Assembly: GCA_014529385.2 (NCBI GenBank)
Contig: CM043945.1
Location: forward strand, 96,634,612-96,698,611
Direction of reading: 5' to 3'
Source of the DNA: Adiantum capillus-veneris
Taxonomy: Eukaryota; Streptophyta; Polypodiopsida; Polypodiales; Pteridaceae
DNA: 64,000 bases
The notes beneath the pieces are model-generated. The model was not told the DNA's origin, did no database searches, and saw only the letters and a list, made by a program, of their open reading frames with translations. Numbering within the stretch: the stretch's first letter is position 1; every line of letters starts with the position of its first letter. The position numbers and the translations under genes are program-made. Shown here piece after piece: positions 1 to 10,710 of the stretch.

Positions 1-105
1 GGTCAAAGACACCGATGAAGAAGACACCAATGGATTTGTTGACACTAGATGAGAGGCCGGCTGAAGTGGATAACTTGTTCGCTTAGCTTACACTATCGGC
101 TGTCC

Positions 106-213
106 AGAAAGATTACAAGGCAGGTGGAGAAAGTGTCAAGTTGGACACCTTTCATGGTTCCCAAGATAAACAGAAGGCCTTAGCCTTCATAGTTCAATTT
201 GACAGATCGTGCA
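106..213 (+). pseudogene. Ty3/gypsy gag fragment
   Basis: Read on the plus strand this stretch encodes a short capsid-like segment (YKAGGESVKLDTFHGSQD, then KALAFIVQFD). It matches in layout the gag of the gypsy element at 27787-28668, which has YKEGGAAVKFSTF followed by KALTFLQQFD. It breaks off at about 213 where LTR-like DNA begins. It is a remnant with no start codon and no usable ORF. Confidence 0.6.
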
Positions 214-1010
214 TGTGGACAAGCTAACTCCTACCTCTAGGCTTTAGGACAGCCTAGGAAGTGTTCTCGTACCCTTGTGAGCTTGTACGTAGGACCTGCA
301 TACCTAGGCACTTTAGATTAGTCCCATACCCTCTGATTGCACATGAGCACAGCCAGTGTCTGCTTGGCGTAGGCACTGGGGAGCATTCACATAGTCTAGC
401 ATCAATATCCAAGCCTAGGTAGTATCTGCATATGAAGCACCGGTTATAAATGGATTATTTGATTCGACATTTTAGTCCAGCTTCAATGAGTCGTGAGGTT
501 TTCATAGCCTTGCACGACCCAGACTTCAAGTGATATAAATAAGCCCCCAGGGCTCATGCATTCACAATCAAGTCAGTACCCAGAGTACTCTATGAGCAGC
601 CAACCCATCAGCACCCAAGTCAGCCAGCATTTTCTCATCAGATCTCAGTCATGGCGTTTTTACCTCAAGCACCCAATCAACCCTAGCGTTTTTGCCTACA
701 ACAGCAGATCGTCGACACAATACCAGATCTGCCCTAGCATTAGTGGTTTCAGCCCTCAAGCACAGCAGATCAGCCAGCGACAACTGTTTCCAGCCCTATT
801 CCGTCAAATCAGTGAGCTTTTTCAGATTTCAGACCCATTCCCACCATCATTATTGACACCCTCGACATCAGCCATAGCAGATCAGCCCAAAGCAGCGTCG
901 TTAATTGCAGATCTCATCAGTTCCACTAGCATTTCTCATTTTCAGCCCTTAGCCTCTTACAGGTTTGTTGTCTCCCAACACCTACTGAGTAAAGACCAGC
1001 CCCTCTAAGT
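205..1010 (+). repeat. LTR-like remnant with TATA box
   Basis: The stretch resembles the plus-oriented LTR at 42084-42949: both have a GTGGACAAGCTA-type block followed by a CCCTCTGATTGCACA-type block. A TATA-like motif (GATATAAATA) lies near 534. From about 640 onward come repeats of the CCCTAGCGTTTTTGC motif seen in several other LTRs of this window. The 150-codon ORF at 556-1008 lies across these repeats and has no recognisable domain, so I do not call it a gene. Confidence 0.5.
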
Positions 1011-1016
1011 ATCTAA

Positions 1017-1482
1017 GTATCTGGCAGTCGAACACATACATCATTAACTTTCTCTAAAATCTCTAAGGGCCTATAGTATTGCATACTTAGCTTCGGGAAA
1101 AGCTTCTCTTTCTCAAGCATGCCTTCTCAAACATAAAAAGCACCCAATCACCTCCCTTCAACTGCAAGTCACATTGATGCTTGTTTGCTTCTCTTGTGTT
1201 GTTCCTGAGACTTCTACAAAGCCTCCTTAACCTTGGTAAAAATGGTGGCGAGATTCTCTACAAAAGGATCTGCCTAAAAAAGCTTGTCCTTGGTGTGCAC
1301 AAGATAGGTGGAACCTTCTTGCCAACCTCAACAATCTCAAATGGTGCTCATCCTGTCGAAGTGTGAATAGTGTTGTTGTAACAAAACTTCACCGATGGAA
1401 AATATTTCCCCCATTTCGGAGATATAACACTTCAACACGTCTAATACCACCAACTTGGTAATCGTCGATTGCCCGTCAGTCT
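1017..1482 (-). pseudogene. Ty3/gypsy integrase C-terminal fragment
   Basis: The plus-strand text parallels 17179-17660, the end of the integrase region of the nested gypsy element. Shared landmarks are the CTGGCAGT block, the CATACTTAGCTTCGGGAAAAG-like block, and the AACAATCTCAAATGG block. Several indels and stops break the frame. It is an old minus-strand scrap of the same lineage. Confidence 0.65.
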
Positions 1483-1905
1483 ACAATTATCAGAATAGGT
1501 AGCCGAAGATGCTATGAAGACACGAACTGGCCTCCGATCCAGTGGACACCTCAATTCCGATAAGATCCTCTGACACAAGAGTACACCGGCAATGCCACAT
1601 GAATGAACAAGGCAACTGTGCAAAAGAGAGATCATTGAGGTAGAAAGAGGCAGGACATCTGAGAATGAGAAAGAAAGAAAGATTTTTAACGTCTATGTCA
1701 GGCCGAAATCGGCCTATGAGACAAATCAAATGTGCATGGTGTGTATGTCATCCGTCTATCGGAAAGACAAATGAAACAAAACTGATACAAAACTGAACTG
1801 AATGTAGGTAGTGGAGTATCTGAGGAGGGATGGAGCTCTATCTCTAGGGGTATATGCATGTCTATATGCTCAAGGTAGTACAATCATGAGAATGCATCAA
1901 GCTAT
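1483..1905. other. Unassigned intron 4 DNA
   Basis: No domain, terminal repeat or exon of the host gene could be recognised. The short ORFs here overlap in several frames and look like chance openings. Confidence 0.4.
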
Positions 1906-3640
1906 CTAGCTCCATCCTGTACTAATGGGGGGATGTAAGATGTGGTACATGGGCGGGTCTGGTGCCAAGGCTACCCGGATGAAAGCTGTCGGATCGGCCC
2001 TCATCTGAGCCACTCGCTCCTCAGTGGCACGGCGCTCCCGGGCTGGGATCTCCTCGATCTGTCGGTGGTGGGAGCTCGCGCCCCTGTAGCCTGTGACTCG
2101 TGGTCGTCGTCTAGCTCGGCTCACCTCCGCCTGTGGGAGTGTCACTCCCCTCTGAGTGTCTGGTGAGGGAGGGGCGGCAATCCTCTGAAAGAAGTCTGTG
2201 AGTTGCGACTGTCTCCCCTCTGTCTGTGTAGCTGTGTGTGGCTGTAGTAGTGTGTCCCGATGGCTCTGTATCTCTAGTAAGAAACGTCCGAGCTGTCTCT
2301 GATCTCGAGAGTCCATGATCTCTCGGAGAGTGGGCTGTCCTCTGAATAAGGCCTCATACCTGCCTCTGATCTCAGTGTATGCTCTGCATCTACATACAAA
2401 GTGCTCCTCACTCTCCACCTCCTCTGTGCAGGCTCTGCAGACTCACTCCTCCCTGGGAACACCAGTATGTCTCCCGATCTCAATCTCTAACCTGTGTGAA
2501 GCCACTCTCAGCTGACCAATCGCCACCCGTGAGCTATGTGGCATATATGTGTCCATGTAGCGTGGTCTCTGTATGAACCCCCCAGACAATATGGTGAGAA
2601 ACTGGTCTCTGTAATCTGACATCCTCGTCCCCAAGCCAGGTGACTCCCAGACTCTCCTAGTGTATAGTTGCCACAGATCCTGTCTCAATACCAAGTTCCT
2701 CTCACTGCGAGAGAGGTGAACATATGGTGAGTGGGGGTCGTACTGGAATGGTGGTAGGCTCTCCATGTCAAGACCGTGTCCCTCAAACCATGCTCTGACC
2801 TGTGAGTACCATGCTCTCTCATGCCCACTCTCTGATAGCTGTATAGCTGCCTCAAATGCTCTACGAGTAAGTCTGTCAGGAGGTAGCTCTCTCATCCTCT
2901 GGATGAAGCAGACTGTCTGGAATAGTGCCTCTACAACCATAGGTGGTGTGGCGAGCTCGGCTCTAATAATGTCATGTGGCACTGTCTTCTTGCTGCGGAG
3001 CAAGCGTGAGATCATACATACCTGTGGCCTCTCAAGCTGTGTCCACTGGTCAGCTGTCAATCCTGGTGCCCATACTGCCGCCGAGTACATCAAGGCCGGG
3101 GTGACTAAGGTGTCGAAAAGCCACCCCTTCGTGCGGGGCTCCTGAAAGTGTGCCTGGTGGCATCTCCGCTCTAGCATGGCCAGAGCTGCATATCCTCGGG
3201 TGAGCCTGTCAGCAGCAGCTTGCCTCATAGTGAAGGGTCCTGGTAGGCTCGTGAATGTGATGCCAAGGTAGACATAGGAGGTGACTACATCAACCTGTCC
3301 TCCTGCTGCTGTGAAGGTGGCAGCTCTCCTCACTGCACTGGATGTGTGAAAGATCATAACCTTGGTTTTGCCAAGGTTCACAGTCAACCCCCTGTGTGTG
3401 CTGAATTTGTCCAAGGCCTCAAGATGGCGTTGCAAGCCCTCGGGTGACTCTGAAATCAACACAATATCATCAGCATATAACATGATGTGGACCGGAGTAC
3501 CTGCCAAGTCGCTCCCCTCTCCTCCTGCTCGCAGTATGTAGTCGGAGATCTCGTCAATGTAGAGCCCAAAGAGTGTCGAGGAGAGTGGGCATCCTTGCTT
3601 AACACCAATGGTGCTAGCAATGGTCTCTGAAAAACCGCCT
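1906..3640 (-). pseudogene. LINE (non-LTR) reverse transcriptase, C-terminal half, one nonsense codon
   Basis: Non-LTR reverse transcriptase for target-primed retrotransposition. One frame runs from about 3640 to 1906, interrupted only by an in-frame TGA at 2443-2445. Reading in order: STIGVKQGCPLSSTLFGLYI (RT fingers/palm), then the catalytic LYADDIVLIS motif near 3480-3450, a thumb and connection region, and a zf-RVT-like Cys/His cluster (VCRAC, then EEHFVCRC). About 100 residues of basic tail follow. The tail holds QSQLTDFF at 2188-2211, which fits a PCNA-interacting PIP box. The RT upstream of 3640 is broken by a GA microsatellite and no endonuclease domain was found, so the copy is 5'-truncated and defective. 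It sits in intron 4 in the sense direction of the host gene. Confidence 0.85.

Positions 3641-3682
<42 letters not shown>
3641..3682. repeat. (GA)n microsatellite inside LINE RT
   Basis: About 40 bp of uninterrupted GA dinucleotides replace part of the RT coding sequence. Upstream LINE-like coding (LGHLYEQFVINMESLP, minus strand, about 3690-3740) continues on the far side. Confidence 0.9.
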
Positions 3683-3683
<1 letters not shown>

Positions 3684-4130
3684 AGGGAAGGCTCTCCATG
3701 TTGATGACAAATTGCTCATACAAGTGACCAAGAGTGGTCTTGCATAGATCTGACATGCCCCAATGACTAGACCTGAGGTGGACTGCAACTGCCATCTGCT
3801 CCTACACACAAGACCACTGACACGGCCTCCACATGGGCTAGAACCCCAACACTTATCGACCTCCTGGCATCAAGGAACAATTGGAGAGAGGGGGAGACAC
3901 ATCTCAAGGTTGCTGGTACGGCTGCTGCCCTTTAGAGACGGTGGAAATCTCTACTCTCCTAGACCTGCACGCAAGGGATGGTGCTTTGCCTCTGATTGGG
4001 ATACCCACGGGATGGGCTGCCTTGAGGGGATAACTATAAGGGAAAGGAGCATCTGCATGTGCTGCCTCCAACTGCTGCCAAAGCGTGTCAAATCTGCCCA
4101 CCAAAAACGTTGGAGGGCTGGCTAGGAAAA
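3683..4130. other. LINE remnant then unassigned DNA
   Basis: The first 60 to 120 bp still read as degenerate LINE RT on the minus strand. Beyond about 3810 nothing is recognisable. Confidence 0.4.
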
Positions 4131-4700
4131 ACGGTAAGGGAGGGGCTGCAAAAACGCAAGCCTACCCCCCCACCCACCCTCCCCGGCTACAAAGCATTGG
4201 CCTGCTGTCTGCCCTGATGTGTGCCCCATTGGGTTGAACTACAAAGAAGAGGACCCCTTGGGGCCTGGGCCCATATATAGGCCCATTTCTAAGCTGCCCA
4301 ACCCACACCTCAAGCCCCACAAATCTATAAAAAGGGGAAAATGCCCCACACTCAACAGACGCTTCTTATTGGCATAAGTGTAGATAAGTGACGTGGGAAC
4401 TCGCCCTTAGTTAGCAAATTATTCCGCCTTTCAAAGATTATTCCACCCTCAGGGAATATTCTATATCTTAATGAAATATCCAGTGCTAATGAAATATTCC
4501 ATAGCAATCTCATGAAGAAACTTCTAGGATCTACTACTACTCTCATATCCTACATAATTCTAGATACCTCTAGCCAAACATCTAAAGGCTCTTAATATAG
4601 AATGCCTATATAAAGGCACCCATACGCAGATTGTAACTCAATAATCTATTATACCCAAAGTACTTACACCCACACGATGCAGCCATAATTATGCTAATAG
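4131..4700 (+). repeat. Possible LTR with TATA box
   Basis: The stretch carries promoter-like CTATATAAAGGCACC near 4608, another CTATAAAAAGG near 4325, and a run of ATTCC/GAATA repeats. It has the look of a copia-type LTR, but no paired copy or target duplication was found. Confidence 0.25.
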
Positions 4701-4990
4701 ACGTGTGTGTATTTGCCTTAGTTGTTTACTCTCACCCTCTCCACATAATCATGTCCACCATTTTTTTCAATAGGGCTCATGACACTAATCGCATCATTTA
4801 GCAATCTCTTAAGGTAGAGGTGAAACAGGCTCGGAAGAAAGATGCAAATGCGGCTGTTGCAGATTAGAATTGTCATTGCACTATCGTATGATAAAGCATA
4901 GTACAATTTCATGTGAGAAAACACACTGCATTACAATTTTTTTGTACGGTTTAGATTCATACCGTGTGTTTTTTCTAAAACTCTAAAGAA

Positions 4991-4995
<5 letters not shown>

Positions 4996-5063
<68 letters not shown>
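4996..5063. repeat. (TG)n microsatellite
   Basis: About 34 uninterrupted TG units. The tract is followed by GTACCTAGATGAA, which recurs after the second TG tract at 5172-5202. Tract plus flank therefore look like a local duplication. Confidence 0.95.
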
Positions 5064-5065
<2 letters not shown>

Positions 5066-5169
5066 CTAGATGAATCCACGATAAGCCCAGATTCACCCTT
5101 AGAGTGCGAGGTATAGACCCATGACAGTCACCCACAAGACAATATAACCATCAGCTCCATCATGCATAG

Positions 5170-5171
<2 letters not shown>

Positions 5172-5202
<31 letters not shown>
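5172..5202. repeat. Second (TG)n microsatellite with duplicated flank
   Basis: About 15 TG units followed by the same GTACCTAGATGAA flank as the tract ending at 5063. Confidence 0.9.
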
Positions 5203-5243
5203 TGTACCTAGATGAACCCAGATTGCAGATTCACAGGTATCAT

Positions 5244-5885
5244 ACTTTCATAGTGGTACTACAACGCACATTACGCGTCATCGTGATATGCACACTTCTC
5301 TCGAGGTTGTCCTTGATGGAAATATTGTCACATATGCCAACAAAGCCTCATATCGAATCAAGGTAGTTGGAAAAATTGTGCTTCCTAAGACTAGTGAAAC
5401 CATGTAGGTACCATGGGTCGATAATAAGTTATTGTTTATCTCTATACGTGCCAGACTTAGTCACTTAATCTGGTAGAAAAATCCAGAAATGATAAATGTA
5501 CTATTAATGATCTCAATTCTGGTGATGCTATTGTGGCATCTCGCACTTTATTTCCTGGGCTATAGAAGGTCAATGCATATGAAAATGTGTGGAAGATTCA
5601 ACATGGCAGTGTTAGATAAATGCTGTTGCATATACAAAACTTTGGCATTGCATGTTTTGGTCGTCTAAATTTTGCCAATGTGCTGCATTTGCAAGAATTT
5701 AATATGGTTGCTTCATTGCCCCCTCTTCAGGGACCATCTAGACCTGTATATGAGAGTTGTATTTAGGGCCAAATGCAGGAGGCTGCTGTCTGTCAAAGCC
5801 ACTAAACTTTTCGTTCAAAACAATTTCAGGCCAAGTATTGCAAACCCTCTGCAGAGCGGATGGACATGCCACATGATCAAAGAAT
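5244..5885 (+). pseudogene. Ty1/copia protease and GAG-pre-integrase fragment
   Basis: On the plus strand SGTTTHITRHRDMHTSLE is a copia retropepsin active-site block, matching DSGATKHITSHHELFTSLE of the copia element at 61213-62844. Further on, a block corresponding to the NMVASLPPL region of the GAG-pre-integrase zinc-binding domain lies near 5700. Many stops and frameshifts break it. It lies antisense to the host gene in intron 4. Confidence 0.75.
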
Positions 5886-6660
5886 AGACAATCTATGAAA
5901 TATTGTAGCTTATTAAGACTCTGCTTACGCGATTGACTAATCTCAGAATAACTGAGATTGCCTTAAATTCCTAATTAAAAATAAAGCAGCTACAGTTCAA
6001 AGCATGCGCCGTCAAGATTTGCTACTCACCATATCAACACCAACTACTCACCTTGGTTCTTCTGTATACTGGGTTTATATACAAATGATTGATGCCCATG
6101 AGTGTGCGATCAAGAAATCCAACAGCATTGCATGCTGGCCCCAAATCACCTCTCACACCACATTTTATCTAATGGGAAACAGGAAATCAACTGATAAGAT
6201 AGAAGACATTTTTCAGCAATTGAGCTGGCAAAAACAAAAAATGGGACAAAGAAACCTGTGTAGCAGTATACCAAGTTATCTTACTCTTGTGACTGTACTT
6301 TCCATAGCCGATGTTAACTCTTTGGATACAACAGGCATAAAATGCCAGTCGGGAACTCTTAACCCATAAAGGATAAGCAAATATACGGAAGTAAGTGCCA
6401 ATACACAGGCCCTGTTTTACAATGCAAGTAATATAGCAAAATAAAAATACTTCCTAAACCACACATATTGAAATAATAAAGTAAAACAAATTTGAAGGTT
6501 ATCTGTATAGTAGCATCTGTAAAGTCAGTAAAAGCAGCGGGAGATTGGAACCTAATCCTAGTACCCAAAGCTGTAATGACCTCTTGTGCAACAAACTTTA
6601 AAATCAGCATAGAAGAAGAAAGAAAGATGGCAATCACACAGAAAGACATAGTCAGCTGCA
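5886..6660. other. Unassigned intron 4 DNA
   Basis: AT-rich sequence with no recognised exon, domain or terminal repeat. The 121-codon ORF at 6004-6369 has no family features I know. Confidence 0.4.
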
Positions 6661-6663
6661 AAT

Positions 6664-6959
6664 ACGTATGTGCATGCGCACACGCAACTAATTATATATA
6701 CAGGTACATGTATATGTATACATGTACATGTATATGTATACATGTACATGTATATGTATACATGTACATGTATATGTATACATGTACATGTATATGTATA
6801 CATGTACATGTATATGTATACATGTACATGTATATGTATATATATATGTATATATGTATATATATGTGTATGTATATATGTATATATATGTATATGTATA
6901 TATATTTAAATGTATATATGTGTGTGTGTGACGTATGTGCATGCGCACACACGACTAAT
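6664..6959. repeat. 29-bp direct repeats bracketing a minisatellite
   Basis: ACGTATGTGCATGCGCACAC occurs at 6664-6683 and again at 6931-6950. The next nine bases agree at seven positions (both end in ACTAAT). The pair brackets the palindromic minisatellite and the AT/TG-rich run. Confidence 0.85.
6701..6840. repeat. 20-bp palindromic minisatellite, 7 copies
   Basis: CATGTACATGTATATGTATA is repeated seven times head to tail; only the first copy differs, by one base (CAGG for CATG). Each junction contains the 18-bp perfect palindrome TATACATGTACATGTATA, and the whole tract alternates purine and pyrimidine. All six-frame ORFs here are artefacts of the repeat. Confidence 0.97.
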
Positions 6960-6993
6960 GTTGTATACATAAATATATATATATATATATATG

Positions 6994-7034
<41 letters not shown>

Positions 7035-7060
7035 ACTACACACACACACACACATGTACG
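6841..7060. repeat. AT/TG-rich simple repeat with TG:CA inverted arms
   Basis: Mixed TATATG runs are followed by (TG)n at about 7002-7031, a six-base AAAACT spacer, and (AC)n at about 7037-7054. The TG and AC arms can pair as a hairpin of at least 17 bp. Confidence 0.9.
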
Positions 7061-8209
7061 TATGTTTGTATGTGTGTGTAAGTATGTACATGTGTGTGTA
7101 AGCATTTAAATATTATTATGCACACGTGTGTGTGTGCGTGTGGGTGCGCGCGCATCGACACATCCTCATCTGTTGAAGAAGTAGCCGTAGGGACATCATG
7201 ACAGGTGCTAGGAGACATCGTCTGAAGTGCATACGGCAAAGCAGGTATCACCTGTGATCGCTTCCTTATACAAACGCACCACCTTATCCCATGCCTCCGT
7301 CAATAATTTATTGTCATTGTATGGCAGCTTCATTTGAGATATAGCCTTCAGGGAGGCACATAATTACGGGAGGAAGGAGGAGCCCAAACCTTGACCGTCT
7401 TTTTGGGAACGATCCAAGCATCCTGTGCTCAGTCCTTATTTTTACATTTTGCTGATCCCATTCTTTTCCTTTTGAAACCATGGATTAGGTGTTGTGGACA
7501 CACTTGTAAATTCAATCAAGATTTACGAAATAAAAAAGCAGGTATGTGTGTGTGTCTGTGCATGTGTGCACGTGAAACCGTGTGTGTGCGTGTGTATACA
7601 CACACAAAACAAGAGATGATATTAAGACAGTAAAAGCTCACCACTGCCAAGGGTACATCACCATTGATCTTACAGTATCAACCTCTAAAGATGAGGACTT
7701 CTTCCTTGAGACCTGAGTGACTTTTGACAAAATTTCACAACATGCTACAAGCAAGTATCCAATGCTGATTCTCTGTCACAAACAAGAATTGTGGATAAGT
7801 GAAAAATAGAAAATCCATCATGATTTTCAAGAAACTTTGATACCCAGAAACAATCAAATTGACATGACAACCAAACACAAGCATGACAAGACAATATTCA
7901 GTACTTCTACAGACTTAGGAAGCTTTAAAAAGGCATCTTTTACAACTAATCTCTATGTTACAAGCTCCACGAGTAAAAAACGCAATTTAGTTAATCACTA
8001 GGCTACTGGCTCACAAAGCTGACAAATGATTGACATCTAATTTTTCTGATGACTCAGCATATGGGCTATTGTCGTTAATATTCTACACACAAAGACTGCT
8101 AGCAATCAAGAGAGAAGTGTGGATATGGATATTTAATAGTAGGAGATATTTACTAGTAGAAGTGGCAGCATATTTCTCTTAAAGCTTTCATAGAAATAAA
8201 GAGTTTTCC
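7061..8209. other. Intron 4 DNA with one coding-like scrap
   Basis: The stretch at 7199-7352 (minus) reads openly as SLKAISQMKLPYNDNKLLTE, then about 25 more residues with AWDKVVRLYKEAITGD, before a TAG. I do not recognise the family; it does not fit the HGSNAT-like protein. Between 7560 and 7610 there are GTGTG/CACAC runs. Nothing else is supportable. Confidence 0.35.
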
Positions 8210-8476
8210 CTAAGTAACAGCAATCCAATCCATAGGAATTCCTCTAGAGTTTGAAATCAAATAGCTCTGGAAAAATGTATCAGGTGATAAGATTTGAAGA
8301 TCTGCTCGTGATGTGCATGGTCCAACTCCTTTGCAGCTCATATATCTGCAAGATTGTTGGGCTGTCTCAACTTCTTTCCATAATAAATTTGCATGGTGGG
8401 ACCAAAACCCATGCAACCCCTCAAAACACTTATCAAAGCAAGAAGCCTTAGCATGAGAGGCACTGAAAACGACCAA
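8210..8476 (-). other. Unidentified 88-codon ORF
   Basis: The ORF has mixed, non-repetitive composition (for example GVGPCTSRADLQILSPDTFF). I recognise no domain and find no neighbouring exon in frame. It may be chance or a decayed gene fragment. Confidence 0.2.
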
Positions 8477-9308
8477 TTTCTAACTTGCTCTACGAAGGCA
8501 CAGACCTGTAAAAGCTATTTTAAGTGGAACTCGTTCAAAGCCTGAAGGAAATGTTGAAAATTTTATTATCACCTAATGGTGGTACTTAGCAGCTTACTAT
8601 GACCGTGCATGTGCACTTAGTCTATTTTGTCCATTATTTATGGCTGCGATCATTTTTTAGGTAAATTTGGTCGGTTTTATGGATACACCGCACTTCTGTT
8701 GGAGAGCGCCCCACATTTGATCCACTTGTCCCGTTTTTTTTTAAGCCTCAATTCTGGGGGCCCGCCATTTTGTCGGTTGTAAGCGACCTTTCCTCTCAAT
8801 TTGTATCATATCATCTTTTGGTCTCTAAGTGAGCCACTTGCTTGTATGTAAGTCGCCTCACTTCTCTCATTTGTCTTAGATCATTTTTTGGTCTAATAGT
8901 CTCAATTGCCTCCCAAAGTATCAGCCCTATCACTTCGAGAAGACACTTATGTGCAGCAACCTCTTTGTTTGTAGCTTCTGCCTTGGCAATGTGGCATTTC
9001 CTAGCCTCGTCTACTTGGACTACCACCTTGCTTGGCATTATATTGAGAAAGGTCATATAAACTTATAAATATACAATATTGTCCTGAGACAATGTCCACT
9101 TTGTCATTCCCTTCCATCTTTTTGCTATTTTGTTTAGCACAAAATTTAGGCACCCCCCATTTTTCTACTTTTTCTTCATACACAAACCAAGGAAATTGCA
9201 ACACAACCAGGAAAACAAGGAAAGTGATGCTTGCATGAATGCACATACACTGCCTTTCAAGAAGAACTCATGCTTGTTTTTCACAAAATAAAAACGCTCC
9301 AAGAGAAC
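8477..9308. other. Intron 4, 5' part
   Basis: This is the region directly after the exon 4 donor (GT at 9307-9308, minus strand). An 81-codon minus ORF at 8811-9056 has no recognisable domain. No exon 5 candidate starting with the family's RIA-type sequence was found here or further left. Confidence 0.4.
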
Positions 9309-9385
9309 CTGTAAGATTCCCATTATGCGGAGGTGCCTCATATCAACACCAAAATTCAAGTTATCACGCCCATGTACATAGCCTC
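9309..9385 (-). CDS. HGSNAT-like exon 4
   Basis: 77 bp. The acceptor is TTTCCCAG before 9385 and the donor is GTTCTC after 9309. With the base carried over from exon 3 it encodes 26 residues, GGYVHGRDNLNFGVDMRHLR followed by IMGILQ. This is the GG(Y/F)xH...LTYGVD...R(I/W)xGILQ block typical of DUF5009 acetyltransferases. The next intron is phase 0. The following family block (RIAxxYL) should open exon 5 but is not visible in the window. Confidence 0.93.
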
Positions 9386-9488
9386 CTGGGAAACAGAAAA
9401 CAAAATAGCAGTTTATTCACCAAAACCTAAATACTGGAACTCTATCCTGAATGAAACTACTTGCAATCAAACATTACAGCTGCTGTAC

Positions 9489-9570
9489 CTTGAAGAAATA
9501 CACCCAACGTGAAGAGTTTCAGAGCTCGAAGACCAGCTTTTTGGAAAGCATCAAGTCTATTGCGTGTATT
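9489..9570 (-). CDS. HGSNAT-like exon 3
   Basis: 82 bp. The acceptor is TTGCTCAG before 9570 and the donor is GTACAG after 9489. It encodes NTRNRLDAFQKAGLRALKLF then TLGVFLQ plus one base of a Gly codon. The basic, amphipathic stretch followed by a membrane segment ending LLQGG matches the family's second/third membrane region. It joins exon 2 in frame (phase 0) across 45 kb. Confidence 0.93.
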
Positions 9571-9889
9571 CTGAGCAAGTAAAATTTCCCTATTTTAAAA
9601 AATGTATCTTGCCTTTTCATAAGGTCAGACAAGTCTTGATTCTTCAATCAGAAACAAGGGCCAAAACACTTGCACAAAATACAAAATCAGATACATAAAA
9701 CTTGTAAAAGAAAGAAGAAAAAATAAAGCAAGGATAATATAGAATCCGCACCGAATCAACTGGAGCACGTTGCTGCTTCCCACAAATATAACCATTCTCG
9801 TCTGGCACACCATTTAACACGTAACTTGCCCAAGAGCAAAATCTACCAAGTCAAGTATGAGTCCAAATCTGAAGAAAGAGGATGAAGCC

Positions 9890-10350
9890 CATACCATATT
9901 TATCATTGTACCCCTTTTGACTTCTAGGGTGGAGACTTCATCTCGAATCGACACCGTTTACTCATCAAACACTATCCCCATGCCAAGTCTATAGAGCTCA
10001 TGCATTGACAAGATGAAACTTGGGAAGTATACATTCCCCTCTGCCAAGACCCATGCCCCCCTCACTGTGTACAGGAGCCAACGAATTCAGCTTTTTACGG
10101 CCTCAAATCGTACATCAAATTACGAGAAAAAGTCATGTGCCTAGCGGCACCACTATCAATGGCCCAATCACGGGAGCCAAGCAAGGTAAACTCCCTCTCA
10201 TGCTCCAATAGTGAGAGATCTTCATCTATGTAACAAAGGCAGGTGACCTAACCATAGTCACCGTTGAAGACAACTTTCCACAAAGAGGACATTTCCTCCG
10301 ATAATTACCCTTCTCAACACAATGATTGCAAAGTCTTTGGATTTTCAAGG
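9890..10350 (-). pseudogene. Ty1/copia gag zinc knuckle and protease remnant
   Basis: On the minus strand a degenerate Cys/His knuckle (CNHCVEKGNYRRKCP, near 10335-10290) is followed by DWAIDSGAARHMTFSRNLMY near 10180-10110. The second block is the copia retropepsin active-site segment (WxIDSGAxxHMT). Stops follow at once, so it is a broken copy located 320 bp upstream of exon 3. Confidence 0.75.
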
Positions 10351-10710
10351 CTTCCCGCTCTGCATCAGTCTTGAAATAACTTGGCCCGCTCTATCCAACC
10401 TTCTGTTCCCCTTCGGAATCACCCACCAAGACCATGGAAGTTTCTAGGTCTGCCTTGGGTTCTGAACTGCTGCTCCCGGTCCAATACCATCCAGAGTAAC
10501 TCCTCCCACGAGATAGTGTTCAGCCATCCACTTGTAATCATTGAAGAGTAGAAACCCGAGTAGGTGATTGGGACATCAAATAATAAAAAAGTTCTATTAA
10601 TTCCCTAATTGGTTCTTTCCAAATGCTTCTGCTTGTTCTGTAAACACCTTATGGCCATGTCTATCTTCCTCATCCAAAGTATTTGTGTTGCTAAATGGAC
10701 TTTTTTTTTA
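10351..10710. other. Unassigned, probably copia gag-derived
   Basis: Follows the knuckle remnant on its 5' side (minus strand). It ends in a T9 run at 10701-10709 next to LTR-like DNA. No domain could be read. Confidence 0.3.

Noticed and set aside
2443-3507. 354-codon ORF as a host gene
   Set aside because: YADD-type reverse transcriptase with a Cys/His cluster; it is a LINE fragment.
6701-6840. Regularly repeated 20-bp unit resembling a CRISPR-type array
   Set aside because: Units are directly adjacent with no unique spacers, and the genome is a plant's.
6492-7109. Long overlapping ORFs in all frames (up to 205 codons)
   Set aside because: They are translations of the CATGTACATG/TATATG minisatellite and TG runs; stop-free reading follows from the repeat, not from selection.
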